From Pontibacter aydingkolensis (GTDB lineage Bacteria; Bacteroidota; Bacteroidia; Cytophagales; Hymenobacteraceae), in NCBI RefSeq assembly GCF_019443125.1, contig NZ_JAHYXK010000011.1, positions 62,001 through 126,000 on the forward strand: DNA of 64,000 bases, written 5' to 3'. This document shows, piece after piece, positions 35,499 to 45,040 of this stretch. How positions within the stretch are numbered: the first letter of the stretch is position 1; every line of letters begins with the position of its first letter. A program made the translations under genes and the position numbers. A model generated the notes under the pieces. It was not told the DNA's origin, did not search any database, and saw only the letters and a list, made by a program, of their open reading frames with translations.

Positions 35499-37847
35499 CT
35501 ATAAGAACCTCACTGTAATGTAGCTATCCGTGTTCCTGCCCTGGTCATCAGTGCAGGATATTTTATACTTACCGGCCTGCTTCGGCTCAAAAAAAACCTT
35601 CTCGTTAGCGGCTGTGGCACGAAGGAACTTGTCGTTGATGTACCAGTATACTTGCTTTACCTCGTTGTGCGTGTTGCAATGCAGCATCAGTTGCTGATAC
35701 TCTTCCTGCTCGAGTAAATACTCCATACCTGCTGCAGGAGAGGTGATAACAGGAGCATGTTCTTTAAAAATGCGGCTACATTTAGGGTTGTGGGCCGGAA
35801 TCTGTTGGTACGGTATCCTTTCAGAATCGTAAAAGGTGAGTAGCTCCGGTGCATGGTTTGGGTACAGCTGTTGCACAAAACCTGTGGCAGGTTGGCAACT
35901 GGTGCAGTAGCTATACTTTTTATCCTGGGAAACAGAAATGCGCTTCAGGTGGCTGCACTTTTGTGTGGACGATATGCCGGGTATAAACGTATCCATCACC
36001 TGGTTACTGCAGAAGCTGTTGGCGGGGCTACCGCTTTCTGAGCATACTACTCTTAAACCTATGCCTTTAGGTTGCTGAAACCACCTATCTGTGGAGTTAT
36101 AATCGATGCTGTTAAAGATGTCGAAGAGCAGGGGAGTAGCTGAGTCGGTACCGTTCAGTTCTGGTACGCCCTCGCCGGAGAAATTGCCAACCCACACGCC
36201 CACCGTATACTTTTTATTGTAGCCTATGCTCCAGGCATCTTTGCGGCCATAGGAGGTTCCGGTTTTCCACGCAATTTTGGGCAGGTTAGGGCTATTGTGT
36301 GCATTATGCGGCAGGTCAGGACGCGTGAGCTGCGTCAGGACCTGGTTAACCATAAATGCCGAGGCAGGCGAAAGTAACTGTGTTACCTGTTGGGTAGTAT
36401 CCTGTTGCAGCCATTTGATGGAGTTATACTTTCCCTGGTTGGCAAAGGCAGCATATAGCAAGGTGAGCTCTTCCAGCTTTACATCACATCCTCCCAAAAT
36501 CAAAGACAGCCCTAATTGGTTGCCATTACGTTTCATTTCCGAAAACTCTGCCTGCTTCAGCTTCTGTACAAACGTATAAACGCCCAACTGGTCGAGCACT
36601 TTTACAGCAGGTACATTAAGCGAGGTAGCCAGCGCATGTGTTATGGTAACATTGCCGTTGTAGTTGCCGAAATAGTTCTGTGGACGGTAGCCGGCATAGT
36701 CAATCGGCACATCGGTAATTACAGTTTTAGGAGTGAGCAGGCCTTTGTCGAAAGCAGTGGCATACAGAAAAGGCTTTAAGGTACTGCCTGGTGATCTTGC
36801 TGCCTTAATGCCGTCAACCTGCCCGTGGTGCGCAAAATCGTTGAAATCTGCAGAGCCCAGGTATGCTTCTACTGCTTTTGTTTGGTTATTGATAACTAGT
36901 ACCGCTGCGTTGTGAATGTTCTGGTAGCGCAGCCGTTGCATGTAGTTATAGGCCAGCTGCTCTACTTTTTCCTGCACCTGCCTGTTAAGCGTGGTTTTGA
37001 TGATAGGCTGATTTTTATACTTGCGGTACATTCGGTAAGCAAAATGCGGAGCTACTTTGGGTGCATCCAGTCTGCGTGCCTCAAGCGGCTCCAGCAAAGC
37101 ATCTTCAATGTCTGCAGCTGGGAAAGCCTGTTGCGCCTGGTAGTAGTGCAGCCATTTATTCCGGAACTCCACGATGCGTTCGTTTTGTTCGCCAATTCTT
37201 AAGGAGGATGGCTTGTTAGGAATAACCGTTAAAGTAACCGCCTGCGCCAGGCTAAGCTGCTTCGGCGACTGGTGGAAGTATAAAACAGAAGCCGCCTTTA
37301 TCCCCTCGATGTTTCCACCAAAAGGCACCAGGTTTAAGTATAGCTGCAGGATCTCGTCTTTACTGTAATACCACTCCAGTTGCAACGCCCGGAACATTTC
37401 GCATAGCTTGTTGGCGTAGGTGCGCCGCTGCGGGTAAAGCAGTCGGGCTACCTGCATGGTGATAGTAGAGGCCCCGGAAGTTTTCTTGTCTTGAAGTAAG
37501 TTGTTGGCTAAAGCTCTGGTAATGGCAAATGGGTTGATGCCGGGGTGGTAATAAAAGTACTTGTCCTCCTTCAGCAGCACCGCCTTCTTCAGGACAGGGT
37601 TGATTTCGTCGGGCTCCAGCTGCATCCGCCACTTATCATCCCGGCTCAGAAATGCATTGATCACGCTGCCATCCGAGGCGGTGATAACAGGGGAATAGGA
37701 GATGTTTACTTTTAGAGGATAGAGATAGTTGAGTGTGGCAAAGGCAATGCAAAGTATAAATGCAAAGTATAAAGTATACTTTAGCAGGGGCTTGCTGTAG
37801 GTTAGCAGCCTTTGGTGAAGTATATACTTTGGTTGTTGGGTTTGCAT
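35499..37847 (-). CDS. pbpC: Penicillin-binding protein 1C
   Basis: A 782-residue class A PBP. One N-terminal helix (YTLYFAFILCIAFATLNYLY) precedes the GT51 domain with LKEDKYFYYHPGINPFAITR, GASTITMQVARLLYPQ and DEILQLYLNLVPFGGNIEGI. The transpeptidase domain has RSPGSTLKPFLYATAFD (STLK), TSLNVPAVKV (SLN) and WKTGTSYGRKDAWSIG. A C-terminal BiPBP_C domain (about 700-782, ending GKYKISCTDDQGRNTDSYIT) is the PBP1C hallmark. A periplasmic peptidoglycan synthase of non-essential type. It follows the alpha-2-macroglobulin gene in the same direction, the usual partner. A 312-bp gap with a large palindromic repeat lies between them. Confidence 0.95.
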   Translation of the reverse strand: MQTQQPKYILHQRLLTYSKPLLKYTLYFAFILCIAFATLNYLYPLKVNISYSPVITASDGSVINAFLSRDDKWRMQLEPDEINPVLKKAVLLKEDKYFYYHPGINPFAITRALANNLLQDKKTSGASTITMQVARLLYPQRRTYANKLCEMFRALQLEWYYSKDEILQLYLNLVPFGGNIEGIKAASVLYFHQSPKQLSLAQAVTLTVIPNKPSSLRIGEQNERIVEFRNKWLHYYQAQQAFPAADIEDALLEPLEARRLDAPKVAPHFAYRMYRKYKNQPIIKTTLNRQVQEKVEQLAYNYMQRLRYQNIHNAAVLVINNQTKAVEAYLGSADFNDFAHHGQVDGIKAARSPGSTLKPFLYATAFDKGLLTPKTVITDVPIDYAGYRPQNYFGNYNGNVTITHALATSLNVPAVKVLDQLGVYTFVQKLKQAEFSEMKRNGNQLGLSLILGGCDVKLEELTLLYAAFANQGKYNSIKWLQQDTTQQVTQLLSPASAFMVNQVLTQLTRPDLPHNAHNSPNLPKIAWKTGTSYGRKDAWSIGYNKKYTVGVWVGNFSGEGVPELNGTDSATPLLFDIFNSIDYNSTDRWFQQPKGIGLRVVCSESGSPANSFCSNQVMDTFIPGISSTQKCSHLKRISVSQDKKYSYCTSCQPATGFVQQLYPNHAPELLTFYDSERIPYQQIPAHNPKCSRIFKEHAPVITSPAAGMEYLLEQEEYQQLMLHCNTHNEVKQVYWYINDKFLRATAANEKVFFEPKQAGKYKISCTDDQGRNTDSYITVRFL

Positions 37848-38159
37848 GTTGAATTTATTAAGCTTTGCTTCCCATTGCGCGAGCGTCCACGCTCGTGACT
37901 AATTATAGTGGGGCCTCTGGCCTGGTATTAAATTTTCGGTCCCAGGTCAAACCACTCCTTATCCAAGGCAGGGAATCTTTACTGTAACTACTTTAGCTGA
38001 GGTTAAAGCTTAATTGCTGCTTTCCTCAAGCGGACAGGTCGCGACCTGTCCCTACAAAATATATCATTCAATTAATGACTCAACTATAATGGGCCGGAGG
38101 CCCCGCTATAATTAGTCACGAGCGTGGACGCTCGCGCCATGATAATTAACTCCCAAACT
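37848..38159. other. Gap between A2M and pbpC, occupied by a repeat
   Basis: 312 bp; 37874-38143 is a family A element (listed separately), so little ordinary intergenic sequence remains. I see no promoter that clearly belongs to pbpC. Confidence 0.5.
37874..38143. repeat. Palindromic repeat, family A copy 4, with 50-nt arms
   Basis: The left arm (37874-37923; GCGCGAGCGTCCACGCTCGT then GACTAATTATAG and GGGGCCTCTGGCC) is an almost perfect reverse complement of the right arm (38091-38143). Near the right arm lies a perfect 20-nt palindrome GGACAGGTCGCGACCTGTCC (38032-38051). About 270 bp in total, no open frame. Confidence 0.8.
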
Positions 38160-41100
38160 CTACTTCACTTTCACAACCCCACCGCCCGAGTAACTATGAT
38201 ACTCCGCATTGTACATAGCATCAGCCCCAATCGGCCCTAACTGAAAATCACCTTTGCTAACCGCGCGTACCTGGTAGAAAAAATACTGCTTCTCCGGCTT
38301 GGCGGTGGCGTATAGGTTTATCCTGTCGTCTCTAATATCAATATGATCCGGAGTGGCAGGTTCCTGCGCTTCAATCCAACCAAACTCACGGGCAGTCATC
38401 AGGCGTGGGTTCTCTATCTCGAAACCGGCAGGCAGCATATCGGTGATGGCTACATTAGGTATACTTCTGCCGTCCAGCGATTGCAGCTCCACACGCACTA
38501 CTACCAGGTCATTTTGCTTAAAGGTGTTATTCTTAATCTCTTTGCCGTTTCTGTCGAAGAAGGTTTTGCGCACTTTTAGGTAACTGTCTTCTTTTTTGAT
38601 ATTGCCGCTATGGCTGATGCCTTCCAGTTCCCAGAAATAGTATAAAGCGCCAGTGCCTTTGCCTCGGATGCTGATCGGGCCGCTGCTGATGTTATTCGTT
38701 AAAGTAAGGTCGTTGCCGGTAAAGGTGCCGATCTGTTTACCATTTTGGTATACCTGTGCCGTTTGGCTGCCTCTGTTCCTGCTCGAGAGCTTGCCTAAAG
38801 CCATTAAGGCGAAAGCACGTTCCTGGGTATTGTACCAGCGTTTGGAGCGCAGCTCCTGCGACAGGTGCCTGGATAAAGTACCGATCTGCGGATTATCCGG
38901 ATCAGCCTCAATTAAACCATTCAGAGATATAGCCATATCGCGTAGCGGAGAGTAGAAACTGCCATCCAAAGCACGCAACGAAGTTTCGCCGGAGAAGGAG
39001 CGGGGCAGGATCTGGTTAAAGCTTTCTCGGCTGCCGTTCAGGGCATAGGTGCTGGCCAGCAGATAGCGGGAGTCTATTGATAACAGCTCCGGTTTTGCCT
39101 TATAATAGTTCATGGTAGACCAATCCACTTTGCCGGCTATACTTAGCACGTACAGCGAATAAGTGGTTTCGCGGGCTGCGATATACTTGGTCTGCACCTG
39201 GCGGCTGGCATCATAGTAGCGGTACTCTTCCAGCGCTTTGCCTTTTACCTTTTGCTGCAGGTAGCGCACAGCCTTCTCCAGCACCTCCTGCGTTACCGGG
39301 AACCCGGCTTTTTTGGCCTCCAGTAAAAAGTGCGTGGCATAGGTGCTGCTCCACCAGTCGGTGTAAGTGGCGCCGGGCCAATAAGTAAAGCCACCATCAT
39401 ACTGCTGCATCAGCTCAATTTTGGTGATGGCCTCCTGCACCAGGTAGTTCGGGTTAAAGCTGCGGTTCTTTTTATCCTGGTGCAATGACCGGGCAAGGTC
39501 GGTATAGTATAAAAGCGGGAAGGCTGTAGAAGTAGTCTGCTCCAGGCAACCGTGCGGGTAGCGCAGCAGGAAGGTAATATCGTCGGTAAACTGTGCCAGC
39601 GGCGAACGGCTTACCACCAGCTTTGCTGACACAGACGAAGGGATAAAATCGTTGGCCAGTTTGATATCGGCTATGGCTCCATCTTTTATACTGCCGGCCT
39701 CTGTTACTTTGGTAAGCGGCGCTATAGGGCGAACGGTAATGTCGGTGTTGCTGGCAAATTGCTCATTCAAGGCATTTACCAGCACTTTTACAGATGCCTG
39801 ACCAATGGCGGGAGTAGCCACTAATTTGTAAGTTACCTGCGCCTCCGCATTCGGATTTATACTTGATGATTTTCTGGTTTCGCCTACCACACGCAATGGA
39901 CCCGTTACCGATATGCTGCTACCAGCTGTTGCTTTGGAGGCAGTAGTATTGCTTAGTGTTACTGGAACAAGTATGGTATCTCTAGGACTCACAAACCGAG
40001 GCAGCGCCGTACTGATAACCACCGGATCAGAAACGCGCATCAGCTGCTCGGTAGAGCCGAAGGCATTGTCTTTATAAGCCACTGCCATAATACGAACGGC
40101 TCCAGAAAACTCCGGAATGCGGACACGTATGTTTACCTCACCATTGCTGTTGGCCTTTAAATGCCCACTCCACAACGATACTAGCTTTACACGTTTTGAG
40201 GTTAACGGATTGATGCGTTTTGCCAGATCATAGCCATCGCCGCCTGTGCTGGAGCGTGTACCCAGCTCAGGGAACAAGTATGGATAAAGATCATAGCCAG
40301 TTACTTCCAGTGCGCGCTTTTGATAAAAGTAGGCATGCGGGTCAGGAGTCTGATAGTCTTTTATCTGCAGAATTCCTTCATCCACAACAGCCAGTGTCAA
40401 CTCTGCATTAGGTGCAGTTTTTATTTTTACCTGCTGTAATCTACTGGACCTGGATGCCTCAGGAGCAAGTATGGCAACATTCAGTTTCGTGTTTTTCTTC
40501 GTAACGGTTATGGGTTTAAAGCCACGGGCAATGGTAAGTGGCATTCGACTGTCTTTTACCTGCCGCAGTGCAATAGCCGAAATATAAGCTGTTGGTAAAT
40601 GCTCATCTTTTATAGGCAAGGTAAGTGAGGCAGCTTTTTTATCGGTTTTAAGGTAATAGTAACTCAGGATATTATTCTGCTCTACAGTCACCAATATTTT
40701 GCCAGCAAACGGTGATTTGAACAGGATTTTGGCTTCATCACCTACTTCATATTTTTCCTTATCCAGCGAGATGTCTACTTCGCCTTCGGTGTTCACAGCA
40801 AAGGAGGTGCTTTCAGTGTCGCCCCAGCCGTAGGCATAAAACTCCTGCGCCACATAATTGTAAGCGCCGGGCCGCATCACACGGATTTCGTACTGTCCGG
40901 AGGTAACAGGCGTAAAGTTAAATGTAGCTCCGCTGGCAGGTATTTGTATGTTTTTGCTGATGATAACGTTTTCTCTACGCTGCGATTTATAGTTGTACTC
41001 CTCGCTGTGGCGCTCTATTACCGACTCGTAAGTATAGCGCACCAGCTGTAATTTGGCCGTGGCCGTAACAGGGGAACCGCTGCGGTCTAAAGCGATTAAA

Positions 41101-43592
41101 GGAATATTCATCGCGCGGCGGGTGCTTACGTAATCATCAAAGTTTCTGATACCGAAAAATACCTGCTGCGTGCTCACATCAAACTTGTTCAGGCGGTTTA
41201 CAGGCCGGCCAGTTTCGTCGAAAACGGTAGTATAAAGCGAACCATCCAGCAAACCGATGTCCTGAAAGTTTTCCAATTCAAATACCTCCTGCGCTTTGCC
41301 TTGCTCATCTGTCTCTCCTTGGCGGGTGCTTGTCTGGATGTTCACATCACCGGAGGTTTTAATATCGAAAGTATAATCGAGGTAACGTTTGGCCTCGAAG
41401 GTTTTCTTTTTCAGGTTGAGTTGTGTTTCGTAGTTGCGGCTGGCGGCTGGCGGTCCGAACAGGTTTTGCGCCGTGAGGTTAAGTATGAGTTTCTCGCCGG
41501 AATTATAAACGCTTTTATTAAGCACAGCCGTCACCTTCAGGCGGTCCGGCATAAACTCTTCTACGCCAATTTTCTTTGCGTTAAGCAGCACATCGTTACC
41601 AGAGTATACTTCTAAAGTATAAGTACCTGTTACGGCTGCGGAGTTAAGTATAAAGCTGGTTTCGCTGGCACCCTGGCTGTTTAGTTTGCCTTTGGTGCTA
41701 CGGTATTCTTTGCCGTTTGGCAGCAGCAGCTTTACCTTGATGGGCAATCCGACAACTGTTTTCCAGTCAGGAGTGCGGATAACAGTGTTTACATGGATAG
41801 TATCGCCGGGGCGGTAGAGGTCGCGGTCGCCGTAGATAAAGGCATCGTAGTTCAGTTCGCTCAGGCGTTTGCCGCCTACCTCAAACCGGGACGTGTTTAC
41901 CTGCGTCTGGCTGTAAGACATGTAGTTAAAGTCGTCGCCTTTACGGGCCGTGATCATACCTACCTTAAAGTCCGGAGCCGTTGTGCCAATGTTGCTGAAC
42001 CGGGCCACGCCATCTTTATCCGTAGTGGCTTTGTGAATTACCTGATTATTGGTGCTGATAAAACGAATCTCCACATCTTCCATCGTAGTAGCTTCCCGAA
42101 TGGAGTTGGCAAACACCACCACTTCGTCTTTGCCCTGTTTAGCTATTAAACCGATATCTGAAACCGAAACGATCTTGGAATCTTTCAGCCAATTTTTGTC
42201 AGTACTGGAAACGGTCATCACATACAAACCTTTAAACTGGCTGTCGAAGTCGAGGTCGTGCAGGTTGAGGTTTAACAGGTAGGAGCTACCTTGCTTGCGC
42301 AGGCTTTCGGTATTGTATTCACGCTCGAAAAGGGTATTGCCGTTGTTCTCGTTTACATCATAGTAGGAATTGGAGTAATATTCTTGGGTTTCCTCGTCGT
42401 AGTAGCCATCGTACATTTTTCCGTCGCGCAGGTAGTACAGGATGTTGTTCTCGTATACTTTGCTGATGCTGACCTTTATGCGCGGTACCTTTGTAATGTT
42501 GAGGGCAATGTTTCGGGCACCCTGGCTGCTGAGGTAAATGCTTTTTGCGTTGGCAAAACTCACACCCGGTTGCACATCGGCAAAAGTTACGCTGTGCCGG
42601 TAAGGTTGTCCCATCTGCTTGCCTTCTATGCCCATCAGGTTGCCTGATAGAGTCAAAGTATAAGTACTGCTCTGGTCGAAGCTCCCTTTTAATACAAAAC
42701 CATTCTGGAGGCGCTCTACCGTAAATTCACGTCTTGGGCTTAGACTTATCAGTTCGCCCAGGCTGCTATTGGTGATAGGTTGTGTAGTTAGAACATAAAT
42801 CCGTTCCTGGCCTTCTTCCAGCGCAGTAGTAACCTCCATTACCTGAATGCGCTGGCGGCTCGGGAGCAAAACATCCCGCTCTATTGTATGGTCGGTTTGT
42901 TTTGTGCTGCCGGCAATGCTTAGGCCTTTAGCTATACTTAAACGCAGCGGAATCTCTTTTGCGATCTGTCCTTCCACGTTCTTTACCCGAATGGTGATGT
43001 TGTCGCGGTTTCCGCTTGCCAGTTCTATGGGCAGTTCCTTGTTGCCGGCATATACTCTTAAATGTTCCCGCAACTCCTGGAACAGCACCGGATAGTTAAA
43101 ATCCAAAAGCAAACTTGCCTCCAACTGGTTTGGGTTGTTCTCGTTGGCTACCCAATAGCTTTTTACCTGATGCAGCCTTAAGTAGGGTGTATGGAAAGTG
43201 AAACCCTGTCCGGCTGGTATTTTATACTTGGTAGGGGAGCGGATAAGCAGGTTTTCAGATAGTTCGGCTTTATAGTTGGTGGCCGGGGCAAAAGGCTTGT
43301 CCGGCGAGAAGATGAGTTCGTTTGGTGCTGTCCACTTATACTTTCCGGGTATTTGAGGCCAGAACGCTATATAAGTAGTGGTGTCCCATTTGTTCAGCAG
43401 CGAATCGCCTACTAAATCTTTATCAAACGTAAACACCAGGTTCTGTTCACGGGCTATTTCCTGGTCAAAGTTCTTACCTTCCAAACGCAATTCATCGCTG
43501 TTACTCCGACAATTTGTAAGTAAAAACAGGAGTAATATGGCCTTAAACCAGGTATGGAACTGTAAAGAGCGGGGTGATGGCTTGGAATTCAT
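38160..43592 (-). CDS. Alpha-2-macroglobulin family lipoprotein
   Basis: A 1810-residue protein. The lipoprotein signal (AILLLFLLTNCRSN) has its lipobox Cys near residue 28. A chain of macroglobulin beta-sandwich domains follows, with the MG2 signature NYDAFIYGDRDLYRPGDTIH and the A2M domain start KLVSLWSGHLKANSNGEVNI. The thioester motif GCLEQT in YPHGCLEQTTSTAFPLLYY is intact. An alpha/alpha toroid (KIELMQQYDGGFTYWPGATY) and a receptor-like C-terminus complete it. Such bacterial proteins trap attacking proteases in the periplasm and are paired with PBP1C, which repairs peptidoglycan. Here pbpC is the next gene downstream. Confidence 0.95.
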   Translation of the reverse strand: MNSKPSPRSLQFHTWFKAILLLFLLTNCRSNSDELRLEGKNFDQEIAREQNLVFTFDKDLVGDSLLNKWDTTTYIAFWPQIPGKYKWTAPNELIFSPDKPFAPATNYKAELSENLLIRSPTKYKIPAGQGFTFHTPYLRLHQVKSYWVANENNPNQLEASLLLDFNYPVLFQELREHLRVYAGNKELPIELASGNRDNITIRVKNVEGQIAKEIPLRLSIAKGLSIAGSTKQTDHTIERDVLLPSRQRIQVMEVTTALEEGQERIYVLTTQPITNSSLGELISLSPRREFTVERLQNGFVLKGSFDQSSTYTLTLSGNLMGIEGKQMGQPYRHSVTFADVQPGVSFANAKSIYLSSQGARNIALNITKVPRIKVSISKVYENNILYYLRDGKMYDGYYDEETQEYYSNSYYDVNENNGNTLFEREYNTESLRKQGSSYLLNLNLHDLDFDSQFKGLYVMTVSSTDKNWLKDSKIVSVSDIGLIAKQGKDEVVVFANSIREATTMEDVEIRFISTNNQVIHKATTDKDGVARFSNIGTTAPDFKVGMITARKGDDFNYMSYSQTQVNTSRFEVGGKRLSELNYDAFIYGDRDLYRPGDTIHVNTVIRTPDWKTVVGLPIKVKLLLPNGKEYRSTKGKLNSQGASETSFILNSAAVTGTYTLEVYSGNDVLLNAKKIGVEEFMPDRLKVTAVLNKSVYNSGEKLILNLTAQNLFGPPAASRNYETQLNLKKKTFEAKRYLDYTFDIKTSGDVNIQTSTRQGETDEQGKAQEVFELENFQDIGLLDGSLYTTVFDETGRPVNRLNKFDVSTQQVFFGIRNFDDYVSTRRAMNIPLIALDRSGSPVTATAKLQLVRYTYESVIERHSEEYNYKSQRRENVIISKNIQIPASGATFNFTPVTSGQYEIRVMRPGAYNYVAQEFYAYGWGDTESTSFAVNTEGEVDISLDKEKYEVGDEAKILFKSPFAGKILVTVEQNNILSYYYLKTDKKAASLTLPIKDEHLPTAYISAIALRQVKDSRMPLTIARGFKPITVTKKNTKLNVAILAPEASRSSRLQQVKIKTAPNAELTLAVVDEGILQIKDYQTPDPHAYFYQKRALEVTGYDLYPYLFPELGTRSSTGGDGYDLAKRINPLTSKRVKLVSLWSGHLKANSNGEVNIRVRIPEFSGAVRIMAVAYKDNAFGSTEQLMRVSDPVVISTALPRFVSPRDTILVPVTLSNTTASKATAGSSISVTGPLRVVGETRKSSSINPNAEAQVTYKLVATPAIGQASVKVLVNALNEQFASNTDITVRPIAPLTKVTEAGSIKDGAIADIKLANDFIPSSVSAKLVVSRSPLAQFTDDITFLLRYPHGCLEQTTSTAFPLLYYTDLARSLHQDKKNRSFNPNYLVQEAITKIELMQQYDGGFTYWPGATYTDWWSSTYATHFLLEAKKAGFPVTQEVLEKAVRYLQQKVKGKALEEYRYYDASRQVQTKYIAARETTYSLYVLSIAGKVDWSTMNYYKAKPELLSIDSRYLLASTYALNGSRESFNQILPRSFSGETSLRALDGSFYSPLRDMAISLNGLIEADPDNPQIGTLSRHLSQELRSKRWYNTQERAFALMALGKLSSRNRGSQTAQVYQNGKQIGTFTGNDLTLTNNISSGPISIRGKGTGALYYFWELEGISHSGNIKKEDSYLKVRKTFFDRNGKEIKNNTFKQNDLVVVRVELQSLDGRSIPNVAITDMLPAGFEIENPRLMTAREFGWIEAQEPATPDHIDIRDDRINLYATAKPEKQYFFYQVRAVSKGDFQLGPIGADAMYNAEYHSYSGGGVVKVK

Positions 43593-43808
43593 GGTGCGCG
43601 TGGGTACTGGAATGTTTTACTAAATGTAAGCATTGTTTAGTTATAACGAAAGACATAATAATACATGTAAATATACTCTTGAAATATGATCTAGTAGGCG
43701 GGTTGTACTTATTTGTACAAATTGTGTTAAAATTTTATTGCTGATTTATAGCTAGTTATGGGTAGATAAAGGCTTTTTAACAGAAGTTTTTCTTACGGAC
43801 AGCTGTTA

Positions 43809-43825
43809 TTGGCACGCATGTTGCA
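43809..43825 (+). promoter_or_regulatory. Sigma-54 (-24/-12) promoter match
   Basis: TTGGCACGCATGTTGCA matches the sigma-54 consensus TGGCAC-N5-TTGCA with no mismatch in the core. It lies 45 nt before the ATG of the glycine-zipper gene. Transcription would start near 43837. An enhancer-binding protein site should lie further upstream; none was identified. Confidence 0.7.
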
Positions 43826-43870
43826 AATCACTTGATCAGTTAGTTTTAGTTTCAACAAACTATCAATGTT

Positions 43871-44386
43871 ATGAAAAAGATTAGTCTAGTATTAAGCCTT
43901 ACATTTTTAATGTTTATAGTGATGAGCAGCTCATCACAGGCGCAGGAAAGAAAGAAATGGAGCCCACAGGCTAAAGGTGCAGTAATTGGCGCAGCCACAG
44001 GTGGTGCAGCCGGAGCCATTATACATAAGCGTAACCGTGTTGTAGGTGGTGTTGTAGGTGGCGTAGTTGGTGCCGGTGCCGGTTATGGCGTAGGTAAGAT
44101 CATTGATAACAAGCAAAAGAAAAAAGAAGCCGAGGCAGCAGCTGAGCGTATAGCCGTAATTGAGAGATCAAACGACTATAAAGTAGCTTCCTCTACAAGA
44201 TCATCTGCTCCGGCACGAAAAACTAGAAAAGCCGCTGTTACACCGGCTGCTCCAGAGCCTGCAACTATGGCTTATGCAGAGAACAATGAGAATGTATTCT
44301 TTACGTCTGGCTATGTGCTGAACCCACATTACGGCGACCCAAGCAAGCCATATTATACTTCGGAATATAGAGTGAAAAGCTGGTAA
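43871..44386 (+). CDS. Glycine-zipper (YMGG-like) secreted or membrane protein
   Basis: A 171-residue protein. It has a signal peptide (MKKISLVLSLTFLMFIVMSS, cut near SQAQ). A glycine-zipper region at about residues 37-78 (GAVIGAATGGAAGAIIHKRN and VVGGVVGGVVGAGAGYGVGK) is of the kind that packs against or inserts into membranes. A charged, Ala-rich linker and a tail with GYVLNPHYGDPSKPYYTSEY follow. Related small proteins are linked to envelope stress. The gene stands behind a sigma-54-type promoter and ends at a strong terminator. Confidence 0.82.
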   Translation: MKKISLVLSLTFLMFIVMSSSSQAQERKKWSPQAKGAVIGAATGGAAGAIIHKRNRVVGGVVGGVVGAGAGYGVGKIIDNKQKKKEAEAAAERIAVIERSNDYKVASSTRSSAPARKTRKAAVTPAAPEPATMAYAENNENVFFTSGYVLNPHYGDPSKPYYTSEYRVKSW

Positions 44387-44407
44387 TTTGGATCTATACT
44401 TAATATA

Positions 44408-44436
44408 AGACCAGGCCCGGCGCCTGGTCTTTTTCT
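44408..44436 (+). terminator. Terminator after glycine-zipper gene
   Basis: GACCAGGC pairs with GCCTGGTC across CCGGC, followed by TTTTTCTTT. Confidence 0.85.
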
Positions 44437-44515
44437 TTAAAGCGTATGCACCCTTATTTTAAATCTTACGTGTATATGCAAAATGAAAATATCAACATAT
44501 CTAAATTTGAGAATC

Positions 44516-44980
44516 ATGAAACCGATTAGCTATATAACATTTATACTCATGTTTGCCTTCCTGGTAGCTTGTGATAGCAAAAAGGAAGAAATGAATGTGC
44601 AGCAGTTAAATCAGGATTTTATTGCTGCCTGGAATAGTAAAGACTCAGAGAAAGTTGTTTCGATGCTGGGTGATGATGTACAGTTTCTGCAGGGCAAGAT
44701 GCACTTAAGAGGAAAATCTGATGTGTCTAATCGCTGGGTGCGCGAAACAATTAATACCATCAACAACCTGAGATTAAGCAACGTGAGCTCTGCTGTAGAC
44801 GAGAACCTTGCTTATGGCGCTGGTACTTTTACGGTAGATGTACTGCCTGCCGGACCTCAGGAGCCCCATGGAACAGGCGAGGGTAACTATATCCTACTTT
44901 GGAAAAAAGGCGAAGACGGCGAATGGAAACTTAACTATGCGCAGTTAGAGGATATGCCGGTTCAAGCCAGAAACTTCTAA
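44516..44980 (+). CDS. NTF2-like / SnoaL-like (DUF4440-type) lipoprotein
   Basis: A 154-residue protein from ATG 44516; an ATG at 44483 would add 11 residues before the signal. The signal peptide ends in a lipobox (MFAFLVACDSKKEE), so it is a lipoprotein, probably in the outer membrane or periplasm. The rest is a cone-shaped NTF2-like fold: QQLNQDFIAAWNSKDSEKVV, MLGDDVQFLQGKMHLRGKSD, then the strand-rich end YILLWKKGEDGEWKLNYAQL. The family includes enzymes and binding proteins; no catalytic residues can be assigned here. Confidence 0.8.
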   Translation: MKPISYITFILMFAFLVACDSKKEEMNVQQLNQDFIAAWNSKDSEKVVSMLGDDVQFLQGKMHLRGKSDVSNRWVRETINTINNLRLSNVSSAVDENLAYGAGTFTVDVLPAGPQEPHGTGEGNYILLWKKGEDGEWKLNYAQLEDMPVQARNF

Positions 44981-44997
44981 AATAATATAAATTCATT

Positions 44998-45040
44998 AAA
45001 AAGGCCGCTGAAGATTTATACTTCAGCGGCCTTTTTTTTG
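44998..45040 (+). terminator. Terminator after NTF2-like gene
   Basis: AAGGCCGCTGAAG pairs with CTTCAGCGGCCTT across a 7-nt loop, followed by eight T. Confidence 0.9.
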
